Counted from the first letter of the stretch, positions 1 through 11,097 are shown. The stretch: DNA of 64,000 nucleotides from Lates calcarifer (GCF_001640805.2 NC_066835.1:4857434-4921433), one strand, 5' to 3'. The notes: generated from the letters alone by a model not told the origin. Translations and numbers: made by a program.

Positions 1-106
1 ATGTTAAGGAAGAGAGAGCGATGGAACTGCCGCCGCCGGCTGAAAAACTCAAGATATCACCTGCAGACATTGTCGGAGGGTTGTTTTATCGATTTTTATC
101 CACTTC

Positions 107-232
107 CCCCTCATCATCGTCAATGTCGCCCGCGCTGTCAGCCCCTCTGCCGTCATCACCATCATTATTTGCACAAGTGTCAGTCATCATCAGCATCATC
201 GTCATTTCCTTCATAATCATCTCTCATCAGCG
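107..232. repeat. Imperfect ATC/TCA trinucleotide-rich tract
   Basis: A run dominated by TCATCATC, CATCATCG and similar words, broken every few units. It keeps several frames open near the left edge, so the short open frames starting at base 1 and 21 are treated as low-complexity artefacts. Confidence 0.6.
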
Positions 233-334
233 TTTGTAGTGATTTAATGTACATAACTGATAAAGTTTTACTGTTTTACAGACACTAGTTAAGATAGAGT
301 GTTACTGTACATTTAGTCCTGTTGTTGAGTGGAG

Positions 335-600
335 AAACATAACGCATGACGTAGATGATCCTACAGGTGCAAGAGGTTGGTTGGCTGATATGAAAATGAT
401 GTGAATCATATGATCGAACCTTCACAGTCACCAGAGTCAACCCAGCTGAAGACCTGTAGGAAACTTTGGAGCTATATGTTAAACAGAACTCTCTTAGCAC
501 CATCTTAAAAACACCAGATACAGGTAATGTCTCTCTGAAAAATGGTGTTTATTCCTCAAGTAAGTTCCACAGACAGGGTGCCTGGCTGGCTCAAGGGTTA
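335..600 (+). pseudogene. Tc1-like transposase C-terminal fragment (decayed)
   Basis: The plus strand carries a degraded copy of the end of a Tc1-family transposase, the DDE enzyme that cuts and pastes Tc1/mariner elements. From about 389 the frame reads YENDVNHM, then a motif resembling the SPDLNP segment that precedes the last catalytic acidic residue in fish Tc1 transposases. A one-base frame change follows. The block corresponding to IEHLWE then appears as a glutamate, two residues, a leucine and a TAG stop (457-459) where tryptophan is usual. Downstream (about 500-560) KTPD and the KMVF/IP region match the usual order of that C-terminus. Neither inverted terminus was identified. The assignment rests on recognised motifs, not an alignment, and the piece cannot encode a working enzyme. 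Confidence 0.75.
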
Positions 601-1834
601 AGGATCCTGAACCACAACATCCCTGGTTTGCATCCAGCCAGAACTGCATTTAAAATGCCCAAGTCTTAAGGCTAAGGAGCCCTGCAGTGGCCCAGCTCAT
701 TACACACTTTAGGCTCTACTTCCCCAAACTAGGACATAAATGTTGATGGATGTGACCACAGCTAATAGCACAGACACTGAATACATTATTAGTAGGAAGA
801 ATACAGAGTCAGCAGGTCGACTTGGGCAAGCTTCAGTAATGACCAATTACATACAGTAAGAGCTTAATATGTGAACGCCTTTAAAAGCATTAGACATTAA
901 ACATTAGATGTATAGGTTTCTGAAAGAAGAGACAAATTTCACTTATCAGTAAAAGTTCCAAACAACAATGATTCATTCAGATTTTTTGCATATTGTATAA
1001 AATATCTATATTGTCAAAATCTAGTTATTACAACTAAAACATTAAAATGTGTTTCCGTTATTGCTTTTTATCTTATTTTGTTATCACTCGAGCAGCTAGA
1101 GTGGGTGCATTCTGTCAGTGATATGAATATGCTTTCAAAAACATAAGGCAACTAGGATGTAGCCACTGCAGCGGATATTCTATGATGTGATCATTGTGGC
1201 ACAATGGCAAATTTGCTGTAATAACCCTCCTGTCATGACAGAAAAGTATTTTGAGCCTTCAGATTATTTCATGGTTGAACTGTTTATTTGTCATTTTCTG
1301 TAGCTACACTTGTTTAAGTTGCCTGGTGGAGTTTCTTTAAAATGCAGTTTGAAGTTTGATTATCAGCACCACTGATAATGTCCACATTGTCTCCACTCAT
1401 CGCTGCTAAAAATGTAATTGTAATTTTAACTTCACTGATGTCACAGTTTAGTATTGCAGCACTACAGGAAAAGCCTGAACTATTGTAACTTAAACAAGAT
1501 GAACCCACCATACGAGAATTCCAGTTGCATTGCAATCACCTTCCTTGCCTTTTTCCTACTAACAAACTCAGCACCAGGAGCTGTGTTATTTTGTCCAGAA
1601 GCACTGGTGTGTGTCAATACTTTTATTTCAAATCTATTTTTGTCAGACCCTAACTCATTTCTGTGCAGCAGGTCATGCTCTAATGACATTTTAAACAGGG
1701 TGACATTAAGCTGGAAAGAATGTACTGGCAAAATATATATTTTTAAAGTAATAACTAAAAAGACAGTCCATAATTACACTTAAAGGCTAAACTATGATTT
1801 TTGAATCCTATAGAGTAAAACAGCACGCACCAAC
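601..1834. other. Unique-looking non-coding stretch
   Basis: AT-rich sequence with no recognised gene, transposon end or tandem array. Open frames of up to 109 codons around 1314-1783 overlap one another on both strands and show no domain, splice-site pair or codon bias that I can recognise. Confidence 0.5.
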
Positions 1835-2395
1835 AGCTCTATATGAGCATGCTAACATGTTCAAAATGACAATGCTAACATGCTTGTTTAGCAGGTATAA
1901 TTTTTTACCATGTTCACCATATTTAGCGTCTTAGCATGCTAACATTTGCTGATTAGAAAATATAATTGATTATTAAGTTTGTCCATTGAGTACTGGACAA
2001 GACCTGGAAGAAGTATTGAGATCTCTTACTTCAAAAGTTCTGCATTCAACATTGTACCTTAGTCAACATACAAACGTAATGGCAGCAAAATGTACTTGAA
2101 ATACCAAAGGTACTCATAATGCAGAATGGCCCATTTCAGACCAGAATATATTATGTAAGTGGATAAAAATTACTGACAAACTTTCATAGCAATCTGTTGC
2201 ATAGCTGCTGAGAAATGTCACTAAATAATATAAATGTCAAGCTCATGGTGGCTCAAGAAGAAAAGACAGGGGATCACTTTATGTAGCATTCCATCAAATA
2301 GTTGTTGAAATATTTCAGCCTGGATTAAAGTGGCGGACTGACTGACATCCCCATCCACAGAGCCATGCCGCTAGTGTGGCTGAGGATAACAGTTA
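1835..2395 (+). repeat. Dispersed family A, copy 1, split by a family B insert
   Basis: The left part (1845-1967) is built from words such as GCATGCTAACATG and TTTAGCAGGTATAAT. The right part (about 2238-2390) runs from AAATGTCAAGCTCATGGTGG to AGTTGTTGAAATATTTCAG and ends near GCCATGCCGCTAGTGTGGCT. The same order is seen at 10391-11995 and, reversed, at 50385-50870, so this is an interspersed family. I recognise it as common in teleost genomes but cannot give its class with confidence. Between the two parts lies a different repeat starting near 2003. Confidence 0.7.
2003..2225 (+). repeat. Dispersed family B (GGAAGAAGTATT type), copy nested in family A
   Basis: It begins CTGGAAGAAGTATTGAGATC and contains CTGCATTCAACATTG, TACTCATAATGCAGAATGG and CCCATTTCAGACC. 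This is the order of a common fish non-autonomous element rich in AAGTACTT-like words. Related pieces occur at 13895-14035 and 23276-23365 (minus strand) and 37065-37270 (plus). No coding capacity. Its position between the two halves of family A indicates it arrived later. Confidence 0.65.
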
Positions 2396-3703
2396 TTATG
2401 GCTAATACACAGTATTTGATGACATGAGGCCCTGCGAGGCTACCATCCGTCTACAGCTTTGGTTGAAGCCAACAAACTGCGATGTACCAGCTGGACACAC
2501 AACTTCAGCAACGTGCCCTGCTATTGTCTGCGACTTCACTACGTATTAATGAAAACAACAACTCCAAGACAGATACAAGGAGAGGCGTTATAATCCCCGA
2601 TTGGCCAGGTGTAAAATACTCATCTCCTCCATAAAGTGGAGTCACAGTTCCACGCCCTGGATGTGTAGCCTCACTTCTCACAGGAGAGGGATATGTGGTG
2701 ACTTTCATGTTTATTCACACACACACACACACACACACACCCAAGCATATAGTCATACACACAGAAACAAACACAATGAACTGAATAAGAAGATTACGAT
2801 GGCTCATTTTCCATCTCAACTCAAGGGGAAGATTACTAGATTCCCATAGCAAATTAGTTCAAATGAATGGTTCATTATCAGCATGAAACATGGTGGTAGT
2901 GGGATGTGATCATTATGGCCACTCTTGGTTGGCTTGATTAATCATGTAATCACTGAGACAAGCTCAGATTGTACTACATACAAAGTGGGGTGGAAAACAA
3001 GCTGTGATTTCAATATGGTTTAACTAACCTGCTTCGAGAGAGGAGACGCATTTTTAATGATTTGTTTGTACTGTACTGTAAATAGCAAAAAACAAACTGG
3101 GTGCTTTAAAAAAAACCCTGCAGATATATTTTTCCATCCCTGCGTGGCTGTCAGCTGTCTTCATCCCGCTTCTCCCTGTTTCCATGTCTCCCTTTCTCTG
3201 TATCTCATCTCTCCCAGGTGTTTATTTACAACACAAACACGGTGCTTTAATGATGCCCATTGAGTTGTCAATGCTAATCAGAGAGCGATCCTCTTCATCT
3301 ACACGAGCTGTCAGAAAACAAAGGCCTACAAGTTACAGTTACAGCGCCTGCAACATGAACTGGCACCCACGCTGAAGCTCTCTTTCCACCCATGTTGCTG
3401 GGACAAAGACGCAAACAAAAGCTCTGTCAACACAGTCTGACATTGTCTTCAGATAGATCCCTCTGTGTATAGTGTGTTTACATCTGCTAACAGCCTCTCC
3501 TTCTCAAAAATCCTTTCTGAAGCAGCCCTAATGATTGCTGCTGATGACAGATTTCGGTGCATTGTGGGAAGCAGCTTGCAAAGATCAGCCAACTTTGGAG
3601 TAAAAATAGATACTTTGTCCGTGATGCTATTTTGGGTCTTTTGTTGTGAATAATTAAAGCTTTGAGTTTGACTGTGCATGCACACATGCATGTGTGCACA
3701 TCT

Positions 3704-3705
<2 letters not shown>
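2396..3705. other. Non-coding stretch containing a (CA)n array
   Basis: Contains a pure (CA)n array at 2716-2740 and otherwise no recognised feature. An 82-codon frame over the array is a by-product of the repeat. Confidence 0.55.

Positions 3706-3737
<32 letters not shown>
3706..3737. repeat. (GT)n microsatellite, 32 bp
   Basis: An uninterrupted GT dinucleotide run, preceded by a short ACACATGCATGTGT palindromic stretch. A likely polymorphic marker. Confidence 0.95.
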
Positions 3738-3740
<3 letters not shown>

Positions 3741-3989
3741 TACTGGCATTTGCGTAGTTGAGCATCTCTCATTACAGTGAAGAGGTTTGCAGAGAGGACA
3801 AGGTCAAGGCTCAATTTATCATCGTTTGCTACTCAGGGCACAGTGTGTCAGCAGGTGCTGTAACGGAAGTGTAGACACTTGGAATATGAAAACCTCTCTG
3901 CCTCCTACGCAAGGTAAAAACAAGATGGGAGCTGCTTCATTTCACACTCTATCATCAGAGACTAACACATACTTCAGGATTTATTTATT

Positions 3990-4175
3990 CACTTTGAATT
4001 AAAGTCAAACTGAAATTTAAATTCTCCTCACTTTTTGTGTGAGGAAATATAAACTGAAATGACCCTGAAGATGCACAATTTTCCATTTTTCAAGAGAGGA
4101 AAAAACTGTTTAAAGTGGAAACAGCATCTAAGCGTCAGGCCTCTGGATAGTGTTACCAATTGCAATACTTGACTG
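3990..4175 (+). repeat. Dispersed family D, copy 1
   Basis: AAATTCTCCTCACTTTTTGTG, the following AACTGAAATGACC and the GAGGAAAAAACTGTTTAAAG segment recur in the same order at about 29196-29330. This diverged pair marks an interspersed repeat of unknown class without coding capacity. Ends are approximate. Confidence 0.55.
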
Positions 4176-5529
4176 AAATTTGGGGGTCAGTGTTGTTAGG
4201 AGATGCGCTGTCAATTACTGTGGATGGCTACTGAGGGAAGAACTTTATAATCCTATATGACTTGATTTGAGACGTCTTGTACATTCAGTGTTGTGTTCAT
4301 CCTGCATTATACAAATACCTGGCTAGCATATGCTGTTTCTCCTTCGTGACTGAAAATAACCAGCAGAGTGCATGTGCAGAGTTACAGAGGAATGTGCTCA
4401 AATCACAAATGGGACTAACTTTGAAAGCAACAGCTAACAACGTCTGCCCCCCTTGCTGCTTAAAAATGCTAAATGTAAAATCTTTTGCCATGGCTACATA
4501 GCCAATGTTAGCATTAACTGCTGTTTACTTTTGCAAATTCAGCATCAAACTTCATTCCTTTACTTGCCAAGAGCTATGTTAATTTATGTTAACCCTTGTA
4601 TGCTTCTTCTTTTCTTCTGCTGAAGTTAGCATGCTAACCAGCTACACCCAGTACGGCCAGCTTGTCTTGTTACTTTCCGAAAGCAAGTCACTGTAGCCTC
4701 CAGTCTGCCTTGAAGACGTAGTGATGCTCAGAGGGCATATTCTATATTCTCTACCTTACTTAATGTAAACGCAACTGTGTCAGGTCAGAAAAGTCATTTA
4801 AATTTTGACCAAATAAGTCCAAACAAACAGCAAAGATATATTTACTGGTTTCTTTGCTAAAGTACATTTAAGTTTCATTTCAACGTGAAAAGCAAGTTTA
4901 TGTCAGTTATCAGGTTTGAATAATCAAAAATGACATCTTTAGAAAAAACACATGGATCAACTGTCATCTTCTTTTCCAGAGAAAGAGAAAACTGATAGAT
5001 GCATGATGAAAGTTTTCTCCCCTCCAGTGCCCACATCTTCATTAATGACCAGATGCCTGCTGATGAATCCAGCAGTGCTCTTCTGGGCAATCTGAAGCCT
5101 CCGACACATTTCAGACCTTGTCTGAGTGTCATGCAACTTCCATCAAATCAAAACCTGCAAGTTAAGACAAATATGTGACAGTATGCGCTAATTGGAACTA
5201 ATTGGATAATATTATACATTCAGATTCGCTGTTTACTTTCCATGTCTTGACACATCAATGGCTTGTCATCTGAGCGCTCGGTGCTGTCTGATATTGGCAC
5301 AAATTATCTCATTGCAGCTGTGCGTCAGTGACAAAAACGTGGGGAACAGGCAATGAGAAGGCAAAATTGTGTTTCCATTTTGCAACTATTCCAGAAAGTT
5401 CCCTAATTAGGCCTATCTAGGTGGTTAATAAATCAAAAGAGAGCATAAGCAATGGGCCCCCATGTTGGAATTCTCAGATCTCCTATGAATAAATGATGAA
5501 ATATGAGACAGACAGAGTAATTATTAGCT
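4176..5529. other. Non-coding stretch, nothing recognised
   Basis: No gene, repeat family or array recognised. An 85-codon minus frame (4875-5132) has no motif and no flanking splice signals that stand out. Confidence 0.5.
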
Positions 5530-6060
5530 TTCTTAAACATCGTTTACACACCAAACAGGCTCTACATAATGCATGGGGCTGTTTTTAATGGCGCAGATCA
5601 AAGGGAATCAAAGCCCCAGTGGTGCCACTGTTAAACTGACTGCAATTAAATAAATCATAAACAAAGAACAGTCATGTAGCAGTCCAGGAGCCCTCAAGAG
5701 TATACCCCAAATGAAAGGCACCGATAATAAGTGTGTGATTGGATCTCGGGGGTCCCTCTGGACGGCAATTTGAGACTTGTAAATATTGTGAAAACTCTTT
5801 TGCAATGAAGAAATATCATTAGACGATCGATCATGTCTGCATTGTTATGTTTATTGCATAAACATTTAAGACGGGCCTGAATTCAATCACGGCCCAGGCA
5901 GAAATTTTGTGTCAATCAAACGAGTAAATTGCTTGTATGGCAATCAGCTCGCTCGCCAGCCAGTGAGCACTGACAGTGCCGTGATTACTCTCTCTGCTCA
6001 TTCGTTTCTAACGCCTCGTCGTTTTACTGTCACCGCTCAAACACCAATCACAAGAGATGC
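5530..6060. promoter_or_regulatory. Candidate conserved non-coding element
   Basis: Compositionally mixed, non-repetitive sequence with clustered homeodomain-like and PBX/HOX-like words: GCAATTAAATAAATC near 5642, TGTCAATCA near 5893, CGATCGATCATG near 5825, TTTATTGCATAAAC near 5850 and GCCAATCA-type words. No long open frame of coding character. This texture is typical of vertebrate conserved enhancers, but conservation itself cannot be seen from one sequence, so the call is an inference. Confidence 0.35.
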
Positions 6061-6070
6061 CAAAGATCAA

Positions 6071-6100
6071 GCGCATGCGAGCGCATGCGAGCGCATGTGC
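6071..6100. repeat. 10-bp tandem repeat (GCGCATGCGA), three units
   Basis: Two exact units of GCGCATGCGA followed by a third ending in TGTGC. The unit contains the palindrome CGCATGCG, making the block alternating purine/pyrimidine and CpG-rich, which favours Z-form DNA. Confidence 0.85.
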
Positions 6101-6424
6101 GCGTGCGTGTCAGCTCATGATGAATCCCAGCTTTCTAAATTCAACACCTTTGACCTGTCATTCCGCAACAGAGGTGGTGCTGATAACGAAACCAAACACC
6201 ATCACTAAGCTGTCTTTTTCTCCGCCACGCGTGTGTGTGCGAGATGACAGTTCAGGGATTTAGGGAACAGCGAGAGAGAGAGAAAGGAGCCAAGTTTCAG
6301 CTGTGCATGTGTGCATCGGCACATGTGTGTTGGGTTTCCGATATCAGGAACAAGGATTGAGATCTGATAGGGCTCGAGATTACAACAGAGCTTTCAATTT
6401 TCTATTTTCTAAAGGGCCCCCTCT

Positions 6425-6455
<31 letters not shown>

Positions 6456-6457
6456 AC
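6425..6457. repeat. (CA)n microsatellite
   Basis: CA run of 24 bp, one AA interruption, then a few more CA units. Confidence 0.93.
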
Positions 6458-6664
6458 CCCTAACCCACCACTACCACACAGCCCTGATTATTTTCCACTC
6501 TAACAACATGAGCCCAGACTGAAACACAAAAGGCAGCAGACAGGTCACACCCAGTTCCTCGACCACTGACACCAAATGCCTCAGATACACCAGTAAGAGA
6601 TCTTAGAATAGCAGGATTCCTCCTTTATGATTCAAAGGGTTAGCTTATGGTTTTTGATATAATT

Positions 6665-6713
6665 TAAAAAAAAAAAAAAGAAAGAAAGGGAAGGAAAAAA
6701 AAAAAGAACAATG
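6665..6713. repeat. A-rich purine tract
   Basis: A-runs separated by single Gs (AAAGAAAGAAAGGGAAGG and flanking poly-A). Possibly an old retroelement tail, but no element body was recognised beside it. Confidence 0.7.
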
Positions 6714-6984
6714 TGCGTGATGAGCCTTTCAACATTCTGCCTCTAAACATCATTATATTTTACAGTAGACTGTGACAAACGCTGTGTGACTGTGACAAAC
6801 AAATCACGCTGGGCTTCAGGGAAAAACATGTTTAACTAATGTGGAAACTCATATACGTGATGGACTGAGAGAAAAAAACAGCAGGAAATAAAGTATGACC
6901 ACATGCAGAACATGTTTGTTTTTAATATTTACTATATAGCCTATTACTTAACTGACACAGGAAGTACATGCTATATATCTCAGC

Positions 6985-7250
6985 TACTTGGTGATCAGAT
7001 AAAGTAGACTGTTCCTGGCACCAACACGTGAACAGGAGATCCTTTAAGTCCTGTGGGTTATGAGGTGGAGCCGCTGCAGATTGGACTTGTTCCAGCACAT
7101 CCTCAGACATCCTGTTGCCGGTTCGGGGATTGTCCCTCCTCGGACCTCTGTCGATAGGTACTCATCACCGCTTATTGGGAGCACCCCACAAGCTTTGTCA
7201 TTTTGGAGATGCTCTGACCCAATCATTTGGCCTGTATCCAACACACTGAC
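6985..7250 (-). pseudogene. Internally deleted Tc1-like transposase
   Basis: Reading the minus strand from about 7250, the start matches the N-terminal DNA-binding part of a fish Tc1-type transposase (GQMIGSEHL and the GVLPIS region, then a segment ending PEPATG). At about 7105 it jumps straight to the C-terminal end (DVLEQVQS, APPHNPQDLKDLL, CWCQ). The family has several hundred bases of catalytic domain between these parts, so most of the DDE core is missing. The two parts lie in different frames. I infer an internal deletion in a once full-length element. Terminal inverted repeats were not found, so outer borders are uncertain. Confidence 0.75.
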
Positions 7251-7734
7251 TACAAGAACTGACTGTTCTCTTACTGTCTAATATATCCCAGACTCTGACA
7301 TTGCAGCATTTTTGTGAGATAATCAAGGTTATTTGCTTCATCTGTGAATGGTCATATTTTGGCTTATTTTTCTGTATCTGTGTTATCTATTGACAGGCAC
7401 TTCCTGACAGTAATTTGTACTGTGTTCCCTAGTTTTATAGAAACCCCACTATAAATACACAACATTATGAAAAGACTTCTTGTTCAGTTAACTTCAGTTA
7501 CGTTCAGTTTACGCCACTCCTCACCTTATCAGTTTAAAAACTTTTAAAAGCTGCACAAATACATAGCACTAATATATATGTTATTTCTCCTAGTGACAAA
7601 CCTTCAGAGAATTATCACCTGAGTTAAATTATTCTTAGTGCCAGAGAGCATATTTTGCATCTTTCAGCTCTTCATTTTGGTTAAACCCTCTGAACTTTAC
7701 TGTTGTGATTCTCTCCACTCTGCTGGATCTCATC
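7251..7734. other. Non-coding stretch, nothing recognised
   Basis: AT-rich sequence with a short CAGTTA/TTCAGTTA-type direct repetition near 7493-7510. No gene or element recognised. Confidence 0.5.
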
Positions 7735-8060
7735 TGCCTTGTTTCCAGCAGCAGGAGGCAGCTATTTGTTTTTAACAAAAAAGCACAGATAAATCCACTG
7801 TACGCTGTCTGAAGTGTACCACATGGCAAACGGACAAAGTTAGCACCTAGCTGGTGAACACGGCAGCTGAAAAGCCATGTTTTTCCCTCAGGAGTTGGAG
7901 GAGACAAAAAAAAGAGCTAAAAGAAAGTGAATATTGGATTTACTATATCATTGTTGCCAAAAACATGACTTCAGATGATTGCTAACATTTCCTCATGTCT
8001 GCTGGATGTGTAAACAGAAAACTGTTTACTAACACAAATATGTACCAACAACTTCATAAG
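7735..8060 (+). repeat. Dispersed family C, copy 1
   Basis: Shares GGCAGCTGAAAAGCCA, TTTCCCTCAGGAGTTG and GAGACCAAAA-like words with 30225-30480, in the same order. Its right part includes GCTGGATGTGTAAACAGAAAAC. I recognise this word order from many teleost genomes but not its class. No coding capacity; ends approximate. Confidence 0.6.
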
Positions 8061-8934
8061 CTGATAATAATGTGCAACAGAGTTGTTCTGCTACCTCAAA
8101 GCAGTAATATGTCCAGACATATACATATGAAAATGAGATACTGTACTATCCTTATTGTTCATGGGGTTTCAGGTGAGCAACTGGAAAAACCCTGGTAATT
8201 CAAACTGTGTCTTTTTACAGTTTCATTCATGGATATTTTATTTCTCACACATACTGACAGATTTAAAGACCTTTTAAAATTACTCACCATTTAACTTTAG
8301 AGCTGCTGCTAAGCGATCATCTTCTCTACAGTGAGCTAATGCCGCTTCTCCACATTGTGTAAAGCAGAAAAATGATTTTAGTGTCTACAGCTAAAATGAC
8401 CAATGGACCAGTCTCTCAGAAACTATTTATTGCTGTAACCTTGAACCTATAACCTTGTACTAAACCCTGAGTGGCTGCAGAAAAACTAAATGTTTTTGTC
8501 ATCTTTCCATTCCTCTGAGGACACCAAGAAAGTTAATAAGGAAAAGAGAAGACATACACACACATACGCACACCTACTGTAGCCTGCAGCTCTGAAAGAA
8601 AGAGCAATCAGGGGAGATACATTGGCAAATGTCAAACAAGGATTAATGGATTAATAACATTGTTAAGTATCCTACGAGTACTGTCTCCGTTGAAGTTTCC
8701 TATTTTTTCCAGCCCTCCCTCAGTCCTCTCTCTTCTTCACTGCACTAATAGGGAGTGTGAAGGGAGCTGGGGACGTTAAGAACCAATCTCACAGACAAAA
8801 AACTCTCGGCAGAATTTAATCTCTCCGTCCTCTTTCTGTCTCTATCTGACAGCACCGCTCTCCAGCTTCTCACTGTGTGTGTTTCTGTGTGTGTGTGTGT
8901 GTGTTTCTCTGTGTGTTCTCCAGCCTGGGTTATT
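8061..8934. other. Non-coding stretch with a short (TG)n array
   Basis: Contains a 19-bp TG array at 8886-8904. Otherwise no recognised feature. Confidence 0.5.
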
Positions 8935-9345
8935 GGGGCTTCCATTAAACCACACTCGGTGTAATCAGCAGAGAATTATGGGTGCCAGGGGCAAAAATAC
9001 TCTGTAAGCCTTTTCTAGGTCTGTGTAAGTGTATTAATGCGAGTGTGCGTTCATACAGTATGTGTGTGGATATGTTGCGTTTGCATGCATGCAAATTTAC
9101 ACAGATTCATGTATTTGTGTGGTTGTGTATTAAGGTGCAAAAAAGAACAATTTCTCCAAATTGAGAAAAAAATTTGTACACAGAGTGGACCTCTCTCAGA
9201 CACACACTTTACCCAGGCCAATTAAATAATAGGGCTGCTGCAGCTTGTCAAATGATTATCTAGAAAGTGTCTCACTGAGACACTTGGGACGAAATGCATG
9301 GGTGGCAATTCCGCCAGTGCCAAAGTGGCAGTCGCTTGTTAAAGT
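8935..9345. promoter_or_regulatory. Candidate regulatory block with POU octamer palindrome and GTCT/AGAC dyad
   Basis: Contains the 16-bp perfect palindrome TTTGCATGCATGCAAA (9080-9095), which with the next base includes a perfect POU octamer ATGCAAAT (9089-9096). Further right, 9265-9285 is a perfect dyad with arms AAGTGTCTCA and TGAGACACTT around one base, carrying GTCT and AGAC words of the kind bound by SMAD proteins. Nearby TTAAATAATAG and AATGATTATC words are homeodomain-like. Regulatory function is inferred. Confidence 0.35.
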
Positions 9346-10390
9346 CTCCCCTGCATCACATATTGTATTTTTTTCTTTCTGTTTTTTATGCACTTCTTTA
9401 TTTTCACATTTTTATAGACATACCCCCACACCTCCAGATGTCATTTTATTCACTTACAGCTGGAGAAATTTTATCAACTCAGGAAAAAAAAAAAGACCTT
9501 TGCCAACCTCACTTCTTGCCTTAAATCAGCTGCAATATTGCTGACGGGACATTCTGAGAGTGAATATGTGAGTGAGTTATTCCTCCTCTGAATTCTATTA
9601 GCAGCTCCCCACTTAGAAAGGTCAGCCTTAATTTCCACAGGGAGTGATAATTACACGGCATTTCAGCTTCTCCTGTGGCCTCCTCACCACAAACATCCGG
9701 CTATGTAGAGGTTAGCTGCACTATATGCTTTTGACTTCATGCTAATAAGCTCTTTTTTGAAGTCTCACGCATAGTCATGACTCAATCTCCGCCCCTCCTT
9801 CAGTAGCTGTGTTTACCGTCGCCTTGTTCTGCTTTTATCATTGTAACATCAGAACTTCAAGAGAGAAGCCAGATGACAATGATGATTGGGATTCCACCTG
9901 CATGATGATTGCCAGATGATTACAAATATGCTATTTGCATTCATCAGCTCACTGCTCAATGGAAAAATGGCTCCACACCTCAATCACCAGAGCTGTATGC
10001 CCATAATAAATACACGACAGGCCGTTAAGACAGAAAACCCAAGTCATCTATTTTGCATACCAAACATGTTGTGGAGATGGAGAACTGTGAGGAAATGATA
10101 CAGTGTAGTTTGGGGAGCTCGCGCCGGTGTATAACTCAACTCTCTCCGTTCATCCACAGGGAAATTAACTGTGGCGAAGCAGCATTACATGAATTACTGG
10201 GGTAATCCTGTACTGACACTGCCCTAATCTGCACAGGGATATACAGGATCAAATCACAACCTGCATATTTCACTGTGTATATAACAATACTGGCAGGTGG
10301 TTCAAGGAAATAGCAAAGCAATATACCCCTGTGTGACAGGGAGGTGAAGAAGTCACAGTTTGGTGGAACAAGACTACGAGTCTACAGCCA
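9346..10390. other. Non-coding stretch, nothing firmly recognised
   Basis: Mixed-composition sequence. The part at 9540-9870 has a conserved-looking texture (non-repetitive, few long frames), but no specific signal was identified. Confidence 0.45.
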
Positions 10391-10446
10391 ATCAGTGTGC
10401 TAACGTGCCGGTGTAAACAGCTATAATGTTTACCACATTTAGCATA
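10391..10446 (+). repeat. Dispersed family A, copy 2, left piece
   Basis: GTGCTAACGTGCCGG, AACAGCTATAATG and TTTACCACATTTAGC match the left part of family A copy 1. The match stops where the LINE tail begins at about 10447 and resumes after 11475, which shows a nested insertion. Confidence 0.65.
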
Positions 10447-11060
10447 TTCAATTCAATTCAGTTTTATTTATATAGCACCATATCACAACAAAAGTCATCT
10501 CAAGGCACTTTTCATATTGAGCAGGTCTAGACAGTACTCTTTAAAATAGTTATTTACAGAGAGAGACCCAACAAATCTCACCATGAACAAGCACTAGGCG
10601 ACAGTGCAGGAAACTTCTTTTTAGAGGCAGAAACCTCGAGCAGAACCGGTCTCAGGGTGGGCGGCCATCTGCCTCGACCGGTTGGGTTAAGAGGGGTGGG
10701 GGTGGGGTAGAGAATAGCGAGAGAAGACCATAGCATAACACGGGTTCCATATAAAATGTAAGGCTAAGCCAATAATACAGCAGTAGTAATGATAGCAGTG
10801 ATAATTAAAGTATTAACAGTATTAACATAGCAATACAACTAATAGCAGTATAAGTAATTTCTAATTATAACAGCAGGTGTTGAGTGGAGTTGTAGGAGCA
10901 GCAGGAGACTTGTCATCACAGATCAGACTCTACAGCTCCAGAGGCAGAAATACCTGCAGAAAGAGACAGAAGAGGAGAGAGAGACAGAAGAGCACAATAC
11001 TATGGGAAAGGGGACATATTGAGTTAGTAACATGTATTTGGGATATGTATCCATACTAAT

Positions 11061-11061
11061 G

Positions 11062-11097
<36 letters not shown>
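11061..11097. repeat. (GA)n microsatellite within LINE 3' UTR
   Basis: GA run with one T interruption at 11070, pure from 11071. On the element's own strand it is a CT run in the 3' UTR. Confidence 0.9.
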
